The notes under the pieces are model-generated. The model made no database searches and was not told the DNA's origin. It saw nothing but the letters and a program-made list of their open reading frames with translations. A stretch of 64,000 nucleotides of DNA from Dehalococcoidia bacterium (GTDB lineage Bacteria > Chloroflexota > Dehalococcoidia > Lucifugimonadales > UBA1123). Below are positions 1 through 8,204 of the stretch, one piece after another (the first letter of the stretch is position 1; every line of letters starts with the position of its first letter). Where the stretch lies: positions 1-64,000 of the forward strand of contig VXRN01000045.1 in assembly GCA_009838465.1 (NCBI GenBank), written 5' to 3'. The translations under genes and the position numbers were made by a program.

Positions 1-65
1 CTCAGTGGTAGAGCGGTCGGCTGTTAACCGATTGGTCGTAGGTTCGAATCCTACCTGCGGAGCCA
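1..65 (+). tRNA. tRNA-Asn (GTT), 5' end cut by window
   Basis: The anticodon stem GTCGG/CCGAT encloses the loop CTGTTAA, which places GTT (Asn) at positions 34-36 of the tRNA. The T arm is GTAGG-TTCGAAT-CCTAC, followed by the 3' acceptor strand CTGCGGA, discriminator G and an encoded CCA at 63-65. The 5' acceptor strand and the start of the D arm lie upstream of the window, so only the 3' part is present. Confidence 0.95.
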
Positions 66-116
66 GTTTCCTTCTGTCTTATCGACATATTTCCCACTCT
101 TCAGAAGAGGTGAAAC

Positions 117-1226
117 ATGACTACGCAGCAGCCGATTCGCATTGGACTGATTGGCGCGAACATCCACCAGGGTTGGTCGCCGAGGGCGCACTTGCCGGCG
201 CTGGCGGCGCACTCCCAATTCGAACTGGCAGCCGTCTGTACCACGCGACGGGAGTCGGCGGACGAGGCTATGGAGGCATTCGACGCGGGCAGCGCGTGGG
301 ACGACTACAACCGGATGCTGGCCGATTCCGATATAGATGCTGCTACCGTCTCGCTGCGGGTACCGATCCACTATGAGCCAACCATGGCGTCGCTACAGGC
401 TGGTAAACACACCTTCACCGAGTGGCCGCTGGGTCGCACCACATCCGAGGCCATCGAGATGGCTGACCTGGCTAGGCGGCAGGGCGTCAGGACGGCGGTG
501 GGTCTGCAAGCGCGGGCCAACCCCGCCATAATCCATCTGCGCAATCTGGTCGCCGACGGATACGTGGGCCGAGTGATGACCTGTCACGTGAGGCTGATGC
601 GAGAGGGCGTGCTGTCGCGGGTTTCAGGAAGGACTTGGCAGAGGGACAATGATCTGGGGGCAAATACCCTGACGATAGCTTGTGGGCACACCATTGACGC
701 ACTGTGCAGCGTGGTGGGCGAGTTCGCCGACGTGGCTGCCGTGGTCAGCACTCAGGCTACCACCTGGCACGAGACGGACACAGGTCGGGACCTGCCAGTG
801 ACGTCTCCGGACAACGTGCTTGTCAGCGGCAACCTTGCGAGCGGCGGTGTGGCGTCGGTGCAGATTGGCAGCACCGCCTGGGCAGGTAGCGGCTACCGGA
901 TGGAAATCTATGGCGAAGAGGGGACGCTGGTGGCGGCCTCGGTGGATTCGCCTCAATTGCAGCAGGTGAGCATCCGGGGAGCCCGGGGCGGCAGCAACGA
1001 CCTGCAAGAACTGACGCCGGAGTCGGAACTGCATCCTGCTCCTGAGATACCCGGCGGGGCGGCCTACAATGTCGGTCAGCTATACAGCCAGTTTGCGGCG
1101 TCAATCCAGGGAGATGAAAGCGCAGACCCCAGCGTTCCCGACTTCGACCACGCTGTGCGATTGCATCGCCTTATTGATGCTATTCGACAGTCCAGCGACG
1201 AAGGACGGCGGGTTGCGGTGGTCTGA
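117..1226 (+). CDS. Gfo/Idh/MocA family oxidoreductase, Gal80-like
   Basis: This 369-residue protein has an N-terminal Rossmann fold (IRIGLIGANIHQGW, residues about 6-20) followed by an alpha/beta C-terminal domain typical of Gfo/Idh/MocA sugar dehydrogenases. The N-terminus with SPRAHLPAL and the EWP motif at residues 102-104 resemble the yeast Gal80 branch. In catalytic members this motif is EKP, and its lysine takes part in hydride transfer; here that position is Trp103. The protein may therefore bind dinucleotide or sugar ligands without normal dehydrogenase chemistry, which is inference. The ATG at 117 has AGAGGTG just upstream. The gene follows the tRNA directly. Confidence 0.85.
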   Translation: MTTQQPIRIGLIGANIHQGWSPRAHLPALAAHSQFELAAVCTTRRESADEAMEAFDAGSAWDDYNRMLADSDIDAATVSLRVPIHYEPTMASLQAGKHTFTEWPLGRTTSEAIEMADLARRQGVRTAVGLQARANPAIIHLRNLVADGYVGRVMTCHVRLMREGVLSRVSGRTWQRDNDLGANTLTIACGHTIDALCSVVGEFADVAAVVSTQATTWHETDTGRDLPVTSPDNVLVSGNLASGGVASVQIGSTAWAGSGYRMEIYGEEGTLVAASVDSPQLQQVSIRGARGGSNDLQELTPESELHPAPEIPGGAAYNVGQLYSQFAASIQGDESADPSVPDFDHAVRLHRLIDAIRQSSDEGRRVAVV

Positions 1227-1241
1227 AACCGGATGCAGGGG

Positions 1242-1270
1242 TTGACGAGCATCTTCAGTGATTGCATACT
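1242..1270 (+). promoter_or_regulatory. Candidate sigma70-type promoter for the CoA-transferase
   Basis: TTGACG (1242-1247) is separated by 17 bp from CATACT (1265-1270). The -35 is close to consensus and the -10 matches 4 of 6 bases. It lies in the 178-bp gap before the double CoA-transferase gene. Confidence 0.4.
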
Positions 1271-1404
1271 CAGACTCGCCAGCCAGCGTCGGTCGCGACT
1301 AAGCAATCCCAGATCTAGTACGTTCTGCAGCTGCCTGTAAACAGAGCCGTGTACCGAAGGCATTGGCAAGGCGAGGCACGTTCAACTGAAGGTGGAGGTG
1401 AATC

Positions 1405-3876
1405 GTGGCAGGACCATGCACCGGCCTGACCATTCTGGATTTCTCCCTTGGAATGCCGGGAGCTCTCTGCACCCTGGTAATGGCCGACTACGGCGCCGAA
1501 GTAATCAAGGTCGAACCTCCCGGCGGCGACCCTTTCCGTTTTCAGCCCGCCTGGATTTCCTGGAATCGCGGAAAGAAGGGCATCGTTCTGGATCTCGGCA
1601 CGGAAGAAGGACGTGAGCAAGCCATCCGGCTCGCGGGCGAGGCTGATGTGCTGGTGGAGTCCTTCCGCCCCGGGGATATGGCCGACTGGGGATTGTCGTA
1701 TGACGACCTGTCTAATCTTTACCCGCGACTGGTGTACTGCTCGATCACGGGCTTCGGGCAAAAGGGCTCACTCTGCCGCGTAAAAGGGTACGAGGGTGTC
1801 GTTGCTGCCAAAGCGGGCCGGATGCTCAACATGCAGGGACAGCCTGACCGGGAAGGTCCGGTGTATTCCGCCGTGAACACCGGAAGCTGGCACGCCAGCC
1901 AGGCAGCGTTTCGCGGAGTAATTGGAGCCCTACGCGTACGGGACTTGTGCGGGCGTGGACAATGGGTCCAGACCAGCATCGTACAGGCGCTGGCTTCTCC
2001 TCACGACAACAATGTCGGAGACGGCGGCCTCGTGAATTTGCAGCTCCGGCGCAGGGACCCGGAGCGCTTTCCCGGCAGGCCCGGCGGCCGAGGTCTCTCC
2101 TCAATAGGATACGTTCCCGTGCGGACCAAGGACGGCGCGTGGCTCCAGCACGCCAATCAGAGGATCCCCCACATCCGTGGTCATCTCAGGGCCATTGGCC
2201 TTGGGCGCCTGCTGGAGGATGAGCGGTTCGAGAAAGTTCCCGCCATCAGCATGGAGAACAGGGAGATCCTGCGCCAGGAGATACTGAAGAAGCAGGCGGA
2301 GAAGACCGCCGACGAGTGGATGGAGATATACATCCAGGATGGCAACATCGCCGCCGAGCCATATCGCAACAGCATCCAGGCCATGGATCATCCCGCCGTG
2401 GCTTCTAACTCTTCAGTCGCAACGATCCATGATCCCAGGGTCGGACCGATGCGAACACTGGCCCCCCTGGTGGATTTCAAGGAAACACCCGGAGAACCAA
2501 GCGGCCCAGCCCCAGATGTGGGACAGCACAATTCCGAAGTGCTGGGAGGCCCGCCGCCGCAGTCCGTGTCCGCAAGTGATGGGTTGGCTGAAGATCATGA
2601 CGCCGGAAAGCCGGAGTACCCGTTGTCAGGCGTGACCATATTAGACCTAGCGACAATCCAGGCCGGGCCTTACGGCGCCTCTCTTCTGGCGGACCTCGGG
2701 GCGCGAGTAATCAAGATAGACGCCACCGACAGACGACTGGATGAGGGACGGCGTTCCACCGAACAGGCGGTGGCCGACCCGCGCACCTACGCCGGCAAGG
2801 AGTGCATCCAGATTGATCTCCAGACCCCCGAGGGTAAAGAGATCATCCATAAGCTCATCGCCAGGGCCGATGTTCTCTCGCACAACTTCCGCCTCGGCGT
2901 CCCGGAGCGTCTTGGCGTGGACTGGGAGACCTGCCGGAAGATCAATCCGCGTATGATTCATGTCTGGATGGCGGCCTATGGAGAACATGGCGAACATGCG
3001 CGCAGGCCGGGCGCCCATCCCATTCCTGGCGCTATTGTGGGCGGTTCCATGCGACAGATGGGACGGGGTATGCCCCCGCCTCCAGAACAGGTCATGGATA
3101 CAGAGCAGACCGTCGAGGCGACCCGTTGGATCATGAAGTCCAACTGGGGCCCCGACCAGAATACCTCTCCGGCCGTAGCCACGGGAATCGTCCTGGCCCT
3201 TCGGGCACGGGACTTCACTGGTAAAGGCCAGCCCGTCCATCTCAACATGCTCAACGCCAACGCCTGGACCAACGCCGATGAGTATTACGACTACGCAAAC
3301 CGTCCGCCCATCGCGATGCCCGACGAGGAGATTCATGGCCTTCACGCCCTGTACCGCCTCTACCACTGTGGCGAAGGGTGGGCATTCCTGGCCTGCCTGT
3401 TCCAGGACGAGTGGGAAACATTCTGTCGGACTGTGGGGAAGGAAGAACTTTCAGCCGACGACCGTTTCTTGACCCCCGAGGCGCGCCAGGACAATGACGA
3501 AGCGTTGGTTGCCGAGGTCTCGGCAATTCTCGCTAGGCGCACCGCTGCCGAGTGGGAAGAGATGCTGATCGAGGCTGACATTGCTTGTGTCCAGGCTGAC
3601 GAGGCCCTGGAGGGAGATTTCTACGCCGACCATCCCCACGCAAGAGCAAATCATCTGAGCGTCGAGGTGGAGCATCCGTATATCGGGAAGTACCGTCGCT
3701 ACGGCGGGTTGGTCGAATTCTCTCTGACCCCTGGAATCTACCGGACCTCCACACAGATCGGCCAGCACACCAAGCCCCTGCTTCGGGAAATCGGCTACAC
3801 CGACCCGGATATCGAGGAACTGGGAGCGCAGGGAATCGTCCAATGGGCCGACCCCTCGATAGGCGGAGAGCCATAG
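1405..3876 (+). CDS. Tandem two-domain CaiB/BaiF (class III) CoA-transferase
   Basis: The protein has 823 residues, twice the usual family length of about 400, because two complete CaiB/BaiF domains are fused (residues about 5-385 and 408-815). Each begins with the family start motif (GLTILDFS; GVTILDLA). Class III CoA-transferases move CoA between carboxylic acids through an aspartyl-CoA intermediate. In the second half the expected catalytic aspartate aligns at Asp584 (GPDQN, 15 residues before the conserved AL of ALRARDFTGKGQ). In the first half the equivalent position is Ser161 and no Asp is close, so this half is probably inactive. The start is GTG at 1405 behind GGTGGAGG. The DUF35/thiolase genes follow, suggesting acyl-CoA catabolism; the substrate is unknown. 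Confidence 0.9.
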   Translation: MAGPCTGLTILDFSLGMPGALCTLVMADYGAEVIKVEPPGGDPFRFQPAWISWNRGKKGIVLDLGTEEGREQAIRLAGEADVLVESFRPGDMADWGLSYDDLSNLYPRLVYCSITGFGQKGSLCRVKGYEGVVAAKAGRMLNMQGQPDREGPVYSAVNTGSWHASQAAFRGVIGALRVRDLCGRGQWVQTSIVQALASPHDNNVGDGGLVNLQLRRRDPERFPGRPGGRGLSSIGYVPVRTKDGAWLQHANQRIPHIRGHLRAIGLGRLLEDERFEKVPAISMENREILRQEILKKQAEKTADEWMEIYIQDGNIAAEPYRNSIQAMDHPAVASNSSVATIHDPRVGPMRTLAPLVDFKETPGEPSGPAPDVGQHNSEVLGGPPPQSVSASDGLAEDHDAGKPEYPLSGVTILDLATIQAGPYGASLLADLGARVIKIDATDRRLDEGRRSTEQAVADPRTYAGKECIQIDLQTPEGKEIIHKLIARADVLSHNFRLGVPERLGVDWETCRKINPRMIHVWMAAYGEHGEHARRPGAHPIPGAIVGGSMRQMGRGMPPPPEQVMDTEQTVEATRWIMKSNWGPDQNTSPAVATGIVLALRARDFTGKGQPVHLNMLNANAWTNADEYYDYANRPPIAMPDEEIHGLHALYRLYHCGEGWAFLACLFQDEWETFCRTVGKEELSADDRFLTPEARQDNDEALVAEVSAILARRTAAEWEEMLIEADIACVQADEALEGDFYADHPHARANHLSVEVEHPYIGKYRRYGGLVEFSLTPGIYRTSTQIGQHTKPLLREIGYTDPDIEELGAQGIVQWADPSIGGEP

Positions 3877-3948
3877 GCGAGATTATAATAAATAAGTCAG
3901 GGCAAAAGAGATCATGGCTGGCCTGCAATCATCCTGTCAGAACAAGGT

Positions 3949-3963
3949 GAAGGCTCAGCCTTC
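3949..3963. promoter_or_regulatory. Short palindrome before the DUF35 gene
   Basis: GAAGGC-TCA-GCCTTC is a perfect 6-bp inverted repeat 18 bp upstream of the next ATG, partly overlapping the region ahead of the SD. It could be an operator or an mRNA hairpin. Nothing else supports a function. Confidence 0.3.
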
Positions 3964-3980
3964 CAAAGGAGGCAAGAACC

Positions 3981-4409
3981 ATGTCAACGATTCCAGGACT
4001 GCAGAGACCTGCGCCGGTTCCCAACGAATTGACGAAACCTTTCTGGGACGCCTGTAACGAGCGTCGGCTGGTTCTCCAAATCTGTACTCCGTGCGAGAAG
4101 CTGCAGTACCCGCCTACCCGGAGCTGCGACGAATGTGGCCCGGCCGCCAACTTCGAGTGGAGAGAAGTGCGGGGCAGGGGACACATTGACGTGTACTTTG
4201 TGATACGCGACTCTCGCATCAAGGGCTTCCGGTCTGCCCAACCCATCAACTTCGCGGTGATAACCCTCGACGAGGACCCGGGAATCAACTTCCTGTCCAA
4301 CCTCCCAGGCACCCCGCCGGGCGAGGTTCCGGTTGGAGCGCCGGTGGAACTGATATTTGAAGAAACCAGTTCAGGCCAACTGGTCCACGAGTGGCGGGTG
4401 GTCACCTAG
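3981..4409 (+). CDS. DUF35 zinc-ribbon/OB-fold protein, thiolase partner
   Basis: This 142-residue protein has a rubredoxin-like zinc ribbon (CTPCEK...CDEC, residues about 34-53) followed by an OB-fold. This is the DUF35 architecture of small partner subunits of thiolase-like enzymes, known to be essential partners in the Ltp2 steroid side-chain aldolase and in archaeal acetoacetyl-CoA thiolase complexes. The thiolase-like gene starts about 175 bp downstream on the same strand, fitting a heteromeric complex. The ATG at 3981 is preceded by AAAGGAGG. Confidence 0.85.
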   Translation: MSTIPGLQRPAPVPNELTKPFWDACNERRLVLQICTPCEKLQYPPTRSCDECGPAANFEWREVRGRGHIDVYFVIRDSRIKGFRSAQPINFAVITLDEDPGINFLSNLPGTPPGEVPVGAPVELIFEETSSGQLVHEWRVVT

Positions 4410-4449
4410 TACCAAGTCTATATGAAAATGCCATACCTCAACCGCTAAC

Positions 4450-4480
4450 CGTCATTCCCGCGAAAGCGGCAATCCAGGGG
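4450..4480 (+). repeat. Dispersed repeat GTCATTCCCG(CGAAAG)CGG, copy 1
   Basis: The segment holds the imperfect stem CCCGC-GAAA-GCGG with the flanks GTCATT and AATCCAGG. Related copies occur at 39900-39928 and, inverted, at 53381-53410. It fills much of the gap between the DUF35 and thiolase genes. Confidence 0.7.
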
Positions 4481-4584
4481 TGGGGGGGGCAGGCTTTCAG
4501 ATGATTGAACTAGCTGGATGCTGTACTAGTCCACCTAGATTCCACGGAAACGGTCAATAACGCAGCAGCAACAAGGGAGCCGAG

Positions 4585-5880
4585 ATGGTTGGCAGCACGA
4601 GTTGGATGAGAGACCGGGAAGGGATGGGAGTCTGGGAGCACCGGGGCAAGGTCGCCGTTGTAGGTTGGGGCCAGTCCCACATGGACCGGCGCTGGGACGG
4701 AGTGGCCCTCGACAGGAGTTGCGGCGGCTTGAGCAAGGAGGCGTGCCTGAAGGCAATCGCGGACGCCGGACTGTCGCTGGACGACATTGACGGGCTTATC
4801 ACAAGCGCCGAGACCCGTGCCGAGCAGACTTGGGCGCCTCGCCCTTATTTCGACCCTCCATACGACACCGAAGACGGCCTGACCAAGGCTTCGGCGGAGT
4901 GGATGCAGAGGGAGTTGGGTTTCAAGAACATAAAGTATCTGGAGTCGGACGCGCCCTACATCGGCCCCATGATGGGCATGGCCGCGCAGGCGGTCGGCGA
5001 CGGGTTATGCGAGACCGCCCTCGTGTGGTATCCGATGGTCAATCTCTCAGGACGGTACGGGCATAACAACCCGCAGAATGTCAGCGATGAGGCCCAGGGA
5101 AACAGCGCATTTACTATTCCCTGGGGCTATCAGAGCGGGGCGATGTTCAACAACCTGGTGGTCTTCCAGCAATACTGCCAGAAGTATGGTAAGTCCCACG
5201 ACGGGCTGGCTCCCCTCTGTCTGAACCTGCGCAGAAATGGCTTGATGACGCCTTGGGGCTTTTATGCTCTGCACGAGCCCTATCAGCTCACGCATGGGGA
5301 CTACATGAACGGGCGCGTGATCGAGGAACCGCTGGTGATCTACGATTGCGACAGGCCGGTCAATACCTGCGCGGCCTTCATCTTCACTACCGCTGAGCGC
5401 GCGAAGGACCTGAGACAAAAGCCGGTGTACGTCCTTAACCACGCGCAGCAAAACAGCAGGGGCAGGAGCACCATGGCAACCCTTGATGAGCACCAGGAGG
5501 CCGTCGCCAGCCTCGCGCGCAAGATGTGGGAGGGTTCAGGGCTGGGGCCCGGGGATGTGGATATATTCAACCCATACGACGGATACCTCACGTTCACGCA
5601 GCAGTTCCTAGAGGGCTTCCAGTGGCACGGCGTCAAGTGGGGGGAGGCCCACGACTTCTACGCCGACGATATCAGGGTCGAAGGGCCGCATCCCTTCCTC
5701 TCCAGTGGCGGAAACAACGGGACGGGACGCAACCGCGCCGTCCTATATGCCGACAGTATTCAGCAGCTTCGGGGGACGGCAGGCGCGCGGCAGGTGACCG
5801 TGCGGGCGGAAACCGCGCTTGCGGGCTGCAACACACCCGACAGCAACGGCTTCATCATGCTCAGCAAGTATCCGAGCTAG
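4585..5880 (+). CDS. SCP2-type thiolase-like protein (possible Ltp2-like aldolase)
   Basis: The 431-residue protein has the thiolase fold: an N-terminal GKVAVVGWGQS strand, DAGLSLDDIDGLI, and a C-terminal core with PYDGYL (Tyr331, Asp332), a GEA turn and SSGGNNGTG. The nucleophilic Cys expected near residues 120-130 is absent (the stretch reads ESDAPYIGP), and the GGxxxxGH histidine is replaced (GTGR). Thiolase-like proteins of this kind paired with DUF35 include the Ltp2 retro-aldolases, which use tyrosines instead of cysteine. A CoA-thioester aldolase or lyase is therefore more likely than a true thiolase, by inference. The ATG at 4585 has AAGGGAG six bases upstream; the later in-frame ATGs have poorer spacing. 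Confidence 0.8.
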   Translation: MVGSTSWMRDREGMGVWEHRGKVAVVGWGQSHMDRRWDGVALDRSCGGLSKEACLKAIADAGLSLDDIDGLITSAETRAEQTWAPRPYFDPPYDTEDGLTKASAEWMQRELGFKNIKYLESDAPYIGPMMGMAAQAVGDGLCETALVWYPMVNLSGRYGHNNPQNVSDEAQGNSAFTIPWGYQSGAMFNNLVVFQQYCQKYGKSHDGLAPLCLNLRRNGLMTPWGFYALHEPYQLTHGDYMNGRVIEEPLVIYDCDRPVNTCAAFIFTTAERAKDLRQKPVYVLNHAQQNSRGRSTMATLDEHQEAVASLARKMWEGSGLGPGDVDIFNPYDGYLTFTQQFLEGFQWHGVKWGEAHDFYADDIRVEGPHPFLSSGGNNGTGRNRAVLYADSIQQLRGTAGARQVTVRAETALAGCNTPDSNGFIMLSKYPS

Positions 5881-5948
5881 AGTTCATCCCAACAGATCAT
5901 ACCCTCTTGATTCTGTTCCAATCGCTTAAGCCAGGTGGAGTTTAGAAA

Positions 5949-7562
5949 ATGGATTTCTCGAATTATGACCTCGACTACGACGCAATCGTGATCGGAGCGG
6001 GAATTGCAGGCATGTACCAGTTGTACAAACTGCGGGAACAGGGTCTGAGGGTCAGGGTCTTTGAAAGAGGGACGGGAGTGGGAGGAACCTGGTACTGGAA
6101 TCGGTATCCGGGCGCCCGGTTCGATTCGGAAAGCTATTCCTACGGATATTCCTTTTCCCAGGAAGTGCTCGACGAGTGGGACTGGTCCGAGCGTTTCGCC
6201 TCACAGCCTGAGATTCTGCGATACCTGCAATACGTAGCCGATAAATTCGATCTGCGTAAGGATATTCAGTTTTCCAGTGATGTTAAGTCTGCCGTCTATG
6301 ATGAAGAAACTCGGAGTTGGGAAATCGGATTAGGGGATGGGAATACCTACAAGAGCAGATTCCTGATTACGGGAATTGGCATCCTCTCCCAACCCGTTCT
6401 GCCGAAAATCGAGGGTATCGAATCTTTCAAGGGGCAGTCCTTTCACACCGCTCGATGGCCTCATTCCCCTGTAGATTTCGCAGACAAGAGGGTGGCGGTG
6501 ATTGGCACCGGGGCTACGGGAGTTCAGACAATCCAGGAAGTGGCAAAGAATGTCGGGCATCTCGCTGTTTTCCAGCTTCGGCCCGAGTGGTGCGCTCCCC
6601 TTCACAATTCGAAGATAGAGCCGGATGAAATGAAAGTCATCAGAGCCGGCTACGATGAAATGTTCGAGCACTGTGCCAAGACCACGGCTGCATTCATACA
6701 TGATGTCGATCCCAGGGGCGCTTTCGAGGTAACGGACAAGGAGCGGTATGAGTTCTGGGAGCAACTGTACGCCAGTCCGGGCTTTGGGATATGGCAAGGC
6801 AATTTCAAAGACATACTAACCAACCCCAAAGCCAATAAAGCCATATCTGACTTTATAGCCGCCAGGATAAGGGAGCGCGTGAACGATTCCCTCGTAGCCG
6901 AAAAGCTGATTCCAAAGGATCACGGCTTTGGGACCAAGCGCGTACCCCTGGAAACTCGCTACTACGAGTCCTACAATCAGGAAAATGTCGAACTGGTTGA
7001 CATTAGCGAAACTCCCATTGTGAGAATCACCGAGAACGGCGTTCTAACCACTGAAAGGGAGTTCGAATTCGATTTCATTATCTATGCCACGGGCTTCGAC
7101 GCTGTATTCGGCAGTTTTAGCAGGATAGACATACGCGGCGTCAATGGGCGCAGTTTGAAGCAACAGTGGGAAGAGGAACTGGCGACCTTCCTGGGGATTC
7201 AGACCAACGGCTTCCCCAATATGTTTATGATAATGGGACCCCACGCCATGGCAGGGAACAACCCGCGTTCCATTGAGTACCAGGTGAATTGGGTAACGGA
7301 GACCATAACGTACATGGACGACCGTGGCATGACCCGTGCCGAAGCCACTCTGGAAGCCCAGGAGGGCTGGCATGACTACGTCTTGGAACAGGGCAAGGAC
7401 CTGCTGAGAAACGAGGTAGATTCCTGGCAGACCGGTATCAACATCAATCTGGAGGGCAGACAGACCCGAATCACACTCATGTATGCTGGCGGTCAACCGT
7501 CGTACAGACGCCGCTGTGAAGAAGTGGCGCGGAATGGCTATAAGGAGTTGAATCTCAGGTAA
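5949..7562 (+). CDS. Baeyer-Villiger-type flavin monooxygenase
   Basis: The protein has 537 residues. An FAD-binding GAGIAG lies at residues 16-21 and an NADPH-binding GTGATG at 186-191. Between them is the type I Baeyer-Villiger fingerprint FKGQSFHTARWP at 160-171 (FxGxxxHxxxWP). Enzymes of this class insert an oxygen atom next to a ketone using NADPH and O2, giving esters or lactones. Length and motif order are normal for the cyclohexanone/phenylacetone monooxygenase group. The gene is visibly richer in A+T than its neighbours, which may mean recent transfer. It follows the thiolase by 68 bp and may belong to the same catabolic unit. Confidence 0.92.
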   Translation: MDFSNYDLDYDAIVIGAGIAGMYQLYKLREQGLRVRVFERGTGVGGTWYWNRYPGARFDSESYSYGYSFSQEVLDEWDWSERFASQPEILRYLQYVADKFDLRKDIQFSSDVKSAVYDEETRSWEIGLGDGNTYKSRFLITGIGILSQPVLPKIEGIESFKGQSFHTARWPHSPVDFADKRVAVIGTGATGVQTIQEVAKNVGHLAVFQLRPEWCAPLHNSKIEPDEMKVIRAGYDEMFEHCAKTTAAFIHDVDPRGAFEVTDKERYEFWEQLYASPGFGIWQGNFKDILTNPKANKAISDFIAARIRERVNDSLVAEKLIPKDHGFGTKRVPLETRYYESYNQENVELVDISETPIVRITENGVLTTEREFEFDFIIYATGFDAVFGSFSRIDIRGVNGRSLKQQWEEELATFLGIQTNGFPNMFMIMGPHAMAGNNPRSIEYQVNWVTETITYMDDRGMTRAEATLEAQEGWHDYVLEQGKDLLRNEVDSWQTGININLEGRQTRITLMYAGGQPSYRRRCEEVARNGYKELNLR

Positions 7563-7635
7563 GCCGGACTGCCATGAGGAAGAACGCCTACCCTTGCGGC
7601 ATACTCTCCAACCCACTAATATAATCCGCAAGATT

Positions 7636-8172
7636 ATGTCGCAGCCCAGAAACGAATTCACCAACGTCACCCAGCTCCAGGCCGAGGCATTCGGAGAGCC
7701 GGGCAATAGAACGTTCCGTATGTTTGCGCACAGCGCGAGCAGTTCCGCGTCGGTCTGGCTTGAGAAAGAAGACCTCTTTCAACTCGCCCTCGCGATCCAT
7801 CAGATCGTCAACTCCATAGCCGACGAAAAGTTGTCGCTTGCCGGCCCTCCAACCGAGCGCGAGGCCCCGGGCCTCACCAGCCTCGATTTCAAGGCAATGA
7901 ACTTGGCGCTGGGACATGATCCGAGGCGTGGACTTTTCGTCATTGACGCTTACACCGCCGACGATGGCGAAGACCCCACGATACGCATCTGGCTGGACAA
8001 GCGGCAGATGCTCGACTTTTCGGAGGAAGCAATGAGGGTCTGCGCCGCCGGGCGTCCGCTGTGTCCGCTGTGCGGCAGGCCGATTGATACTGATGGGCAT
8101 CGGTGCGCCCGACTAAACGGACACGCCAAGCTCACGCCCGAAGACCTCGCCGAAGACACCGACACCGAATAG
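7636..8172 (+). CDS. DUF3090 family protein
   Basis: The 178-residue product matches the DUF3090 family: an early GEPGNRTF motif, a middle alpha/beta region, and a C-terminal zinc-knuckle-like CPLCGRPID...H..C. The biochemical role is unknown. In Actinobacteria this family is encoded next to SCO1664-type kinase-like proteins, and the same pairing occurs here, with 32 bp between the genes. The ATG at 7636 is chosen because the family N-terminus begins near it; an in-frame TTG 42 bp upstream would add residues without similarity. Confidence 0.85.
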   Translation: MSQPRNEFTNVTQLQAEAFGEPGNRTFRMFAHSASSSASVWLEKEDLFQLALAIHQIVNSIADEKLSLAGPPTEREAPGLTSLDFKAMNLALGHDPRRGLFVIDAYTADDGEDPTIRIWLDKRQMLDFSEEAMRVCAAGRPLCPLCGRPIDTDGHRCARLNGHAKLTPEDLAEDTDTE

Positions 8173-8204
8173 CTACCTTCTGTAACCCCTCAGTCGAGGT
8201 TTCT

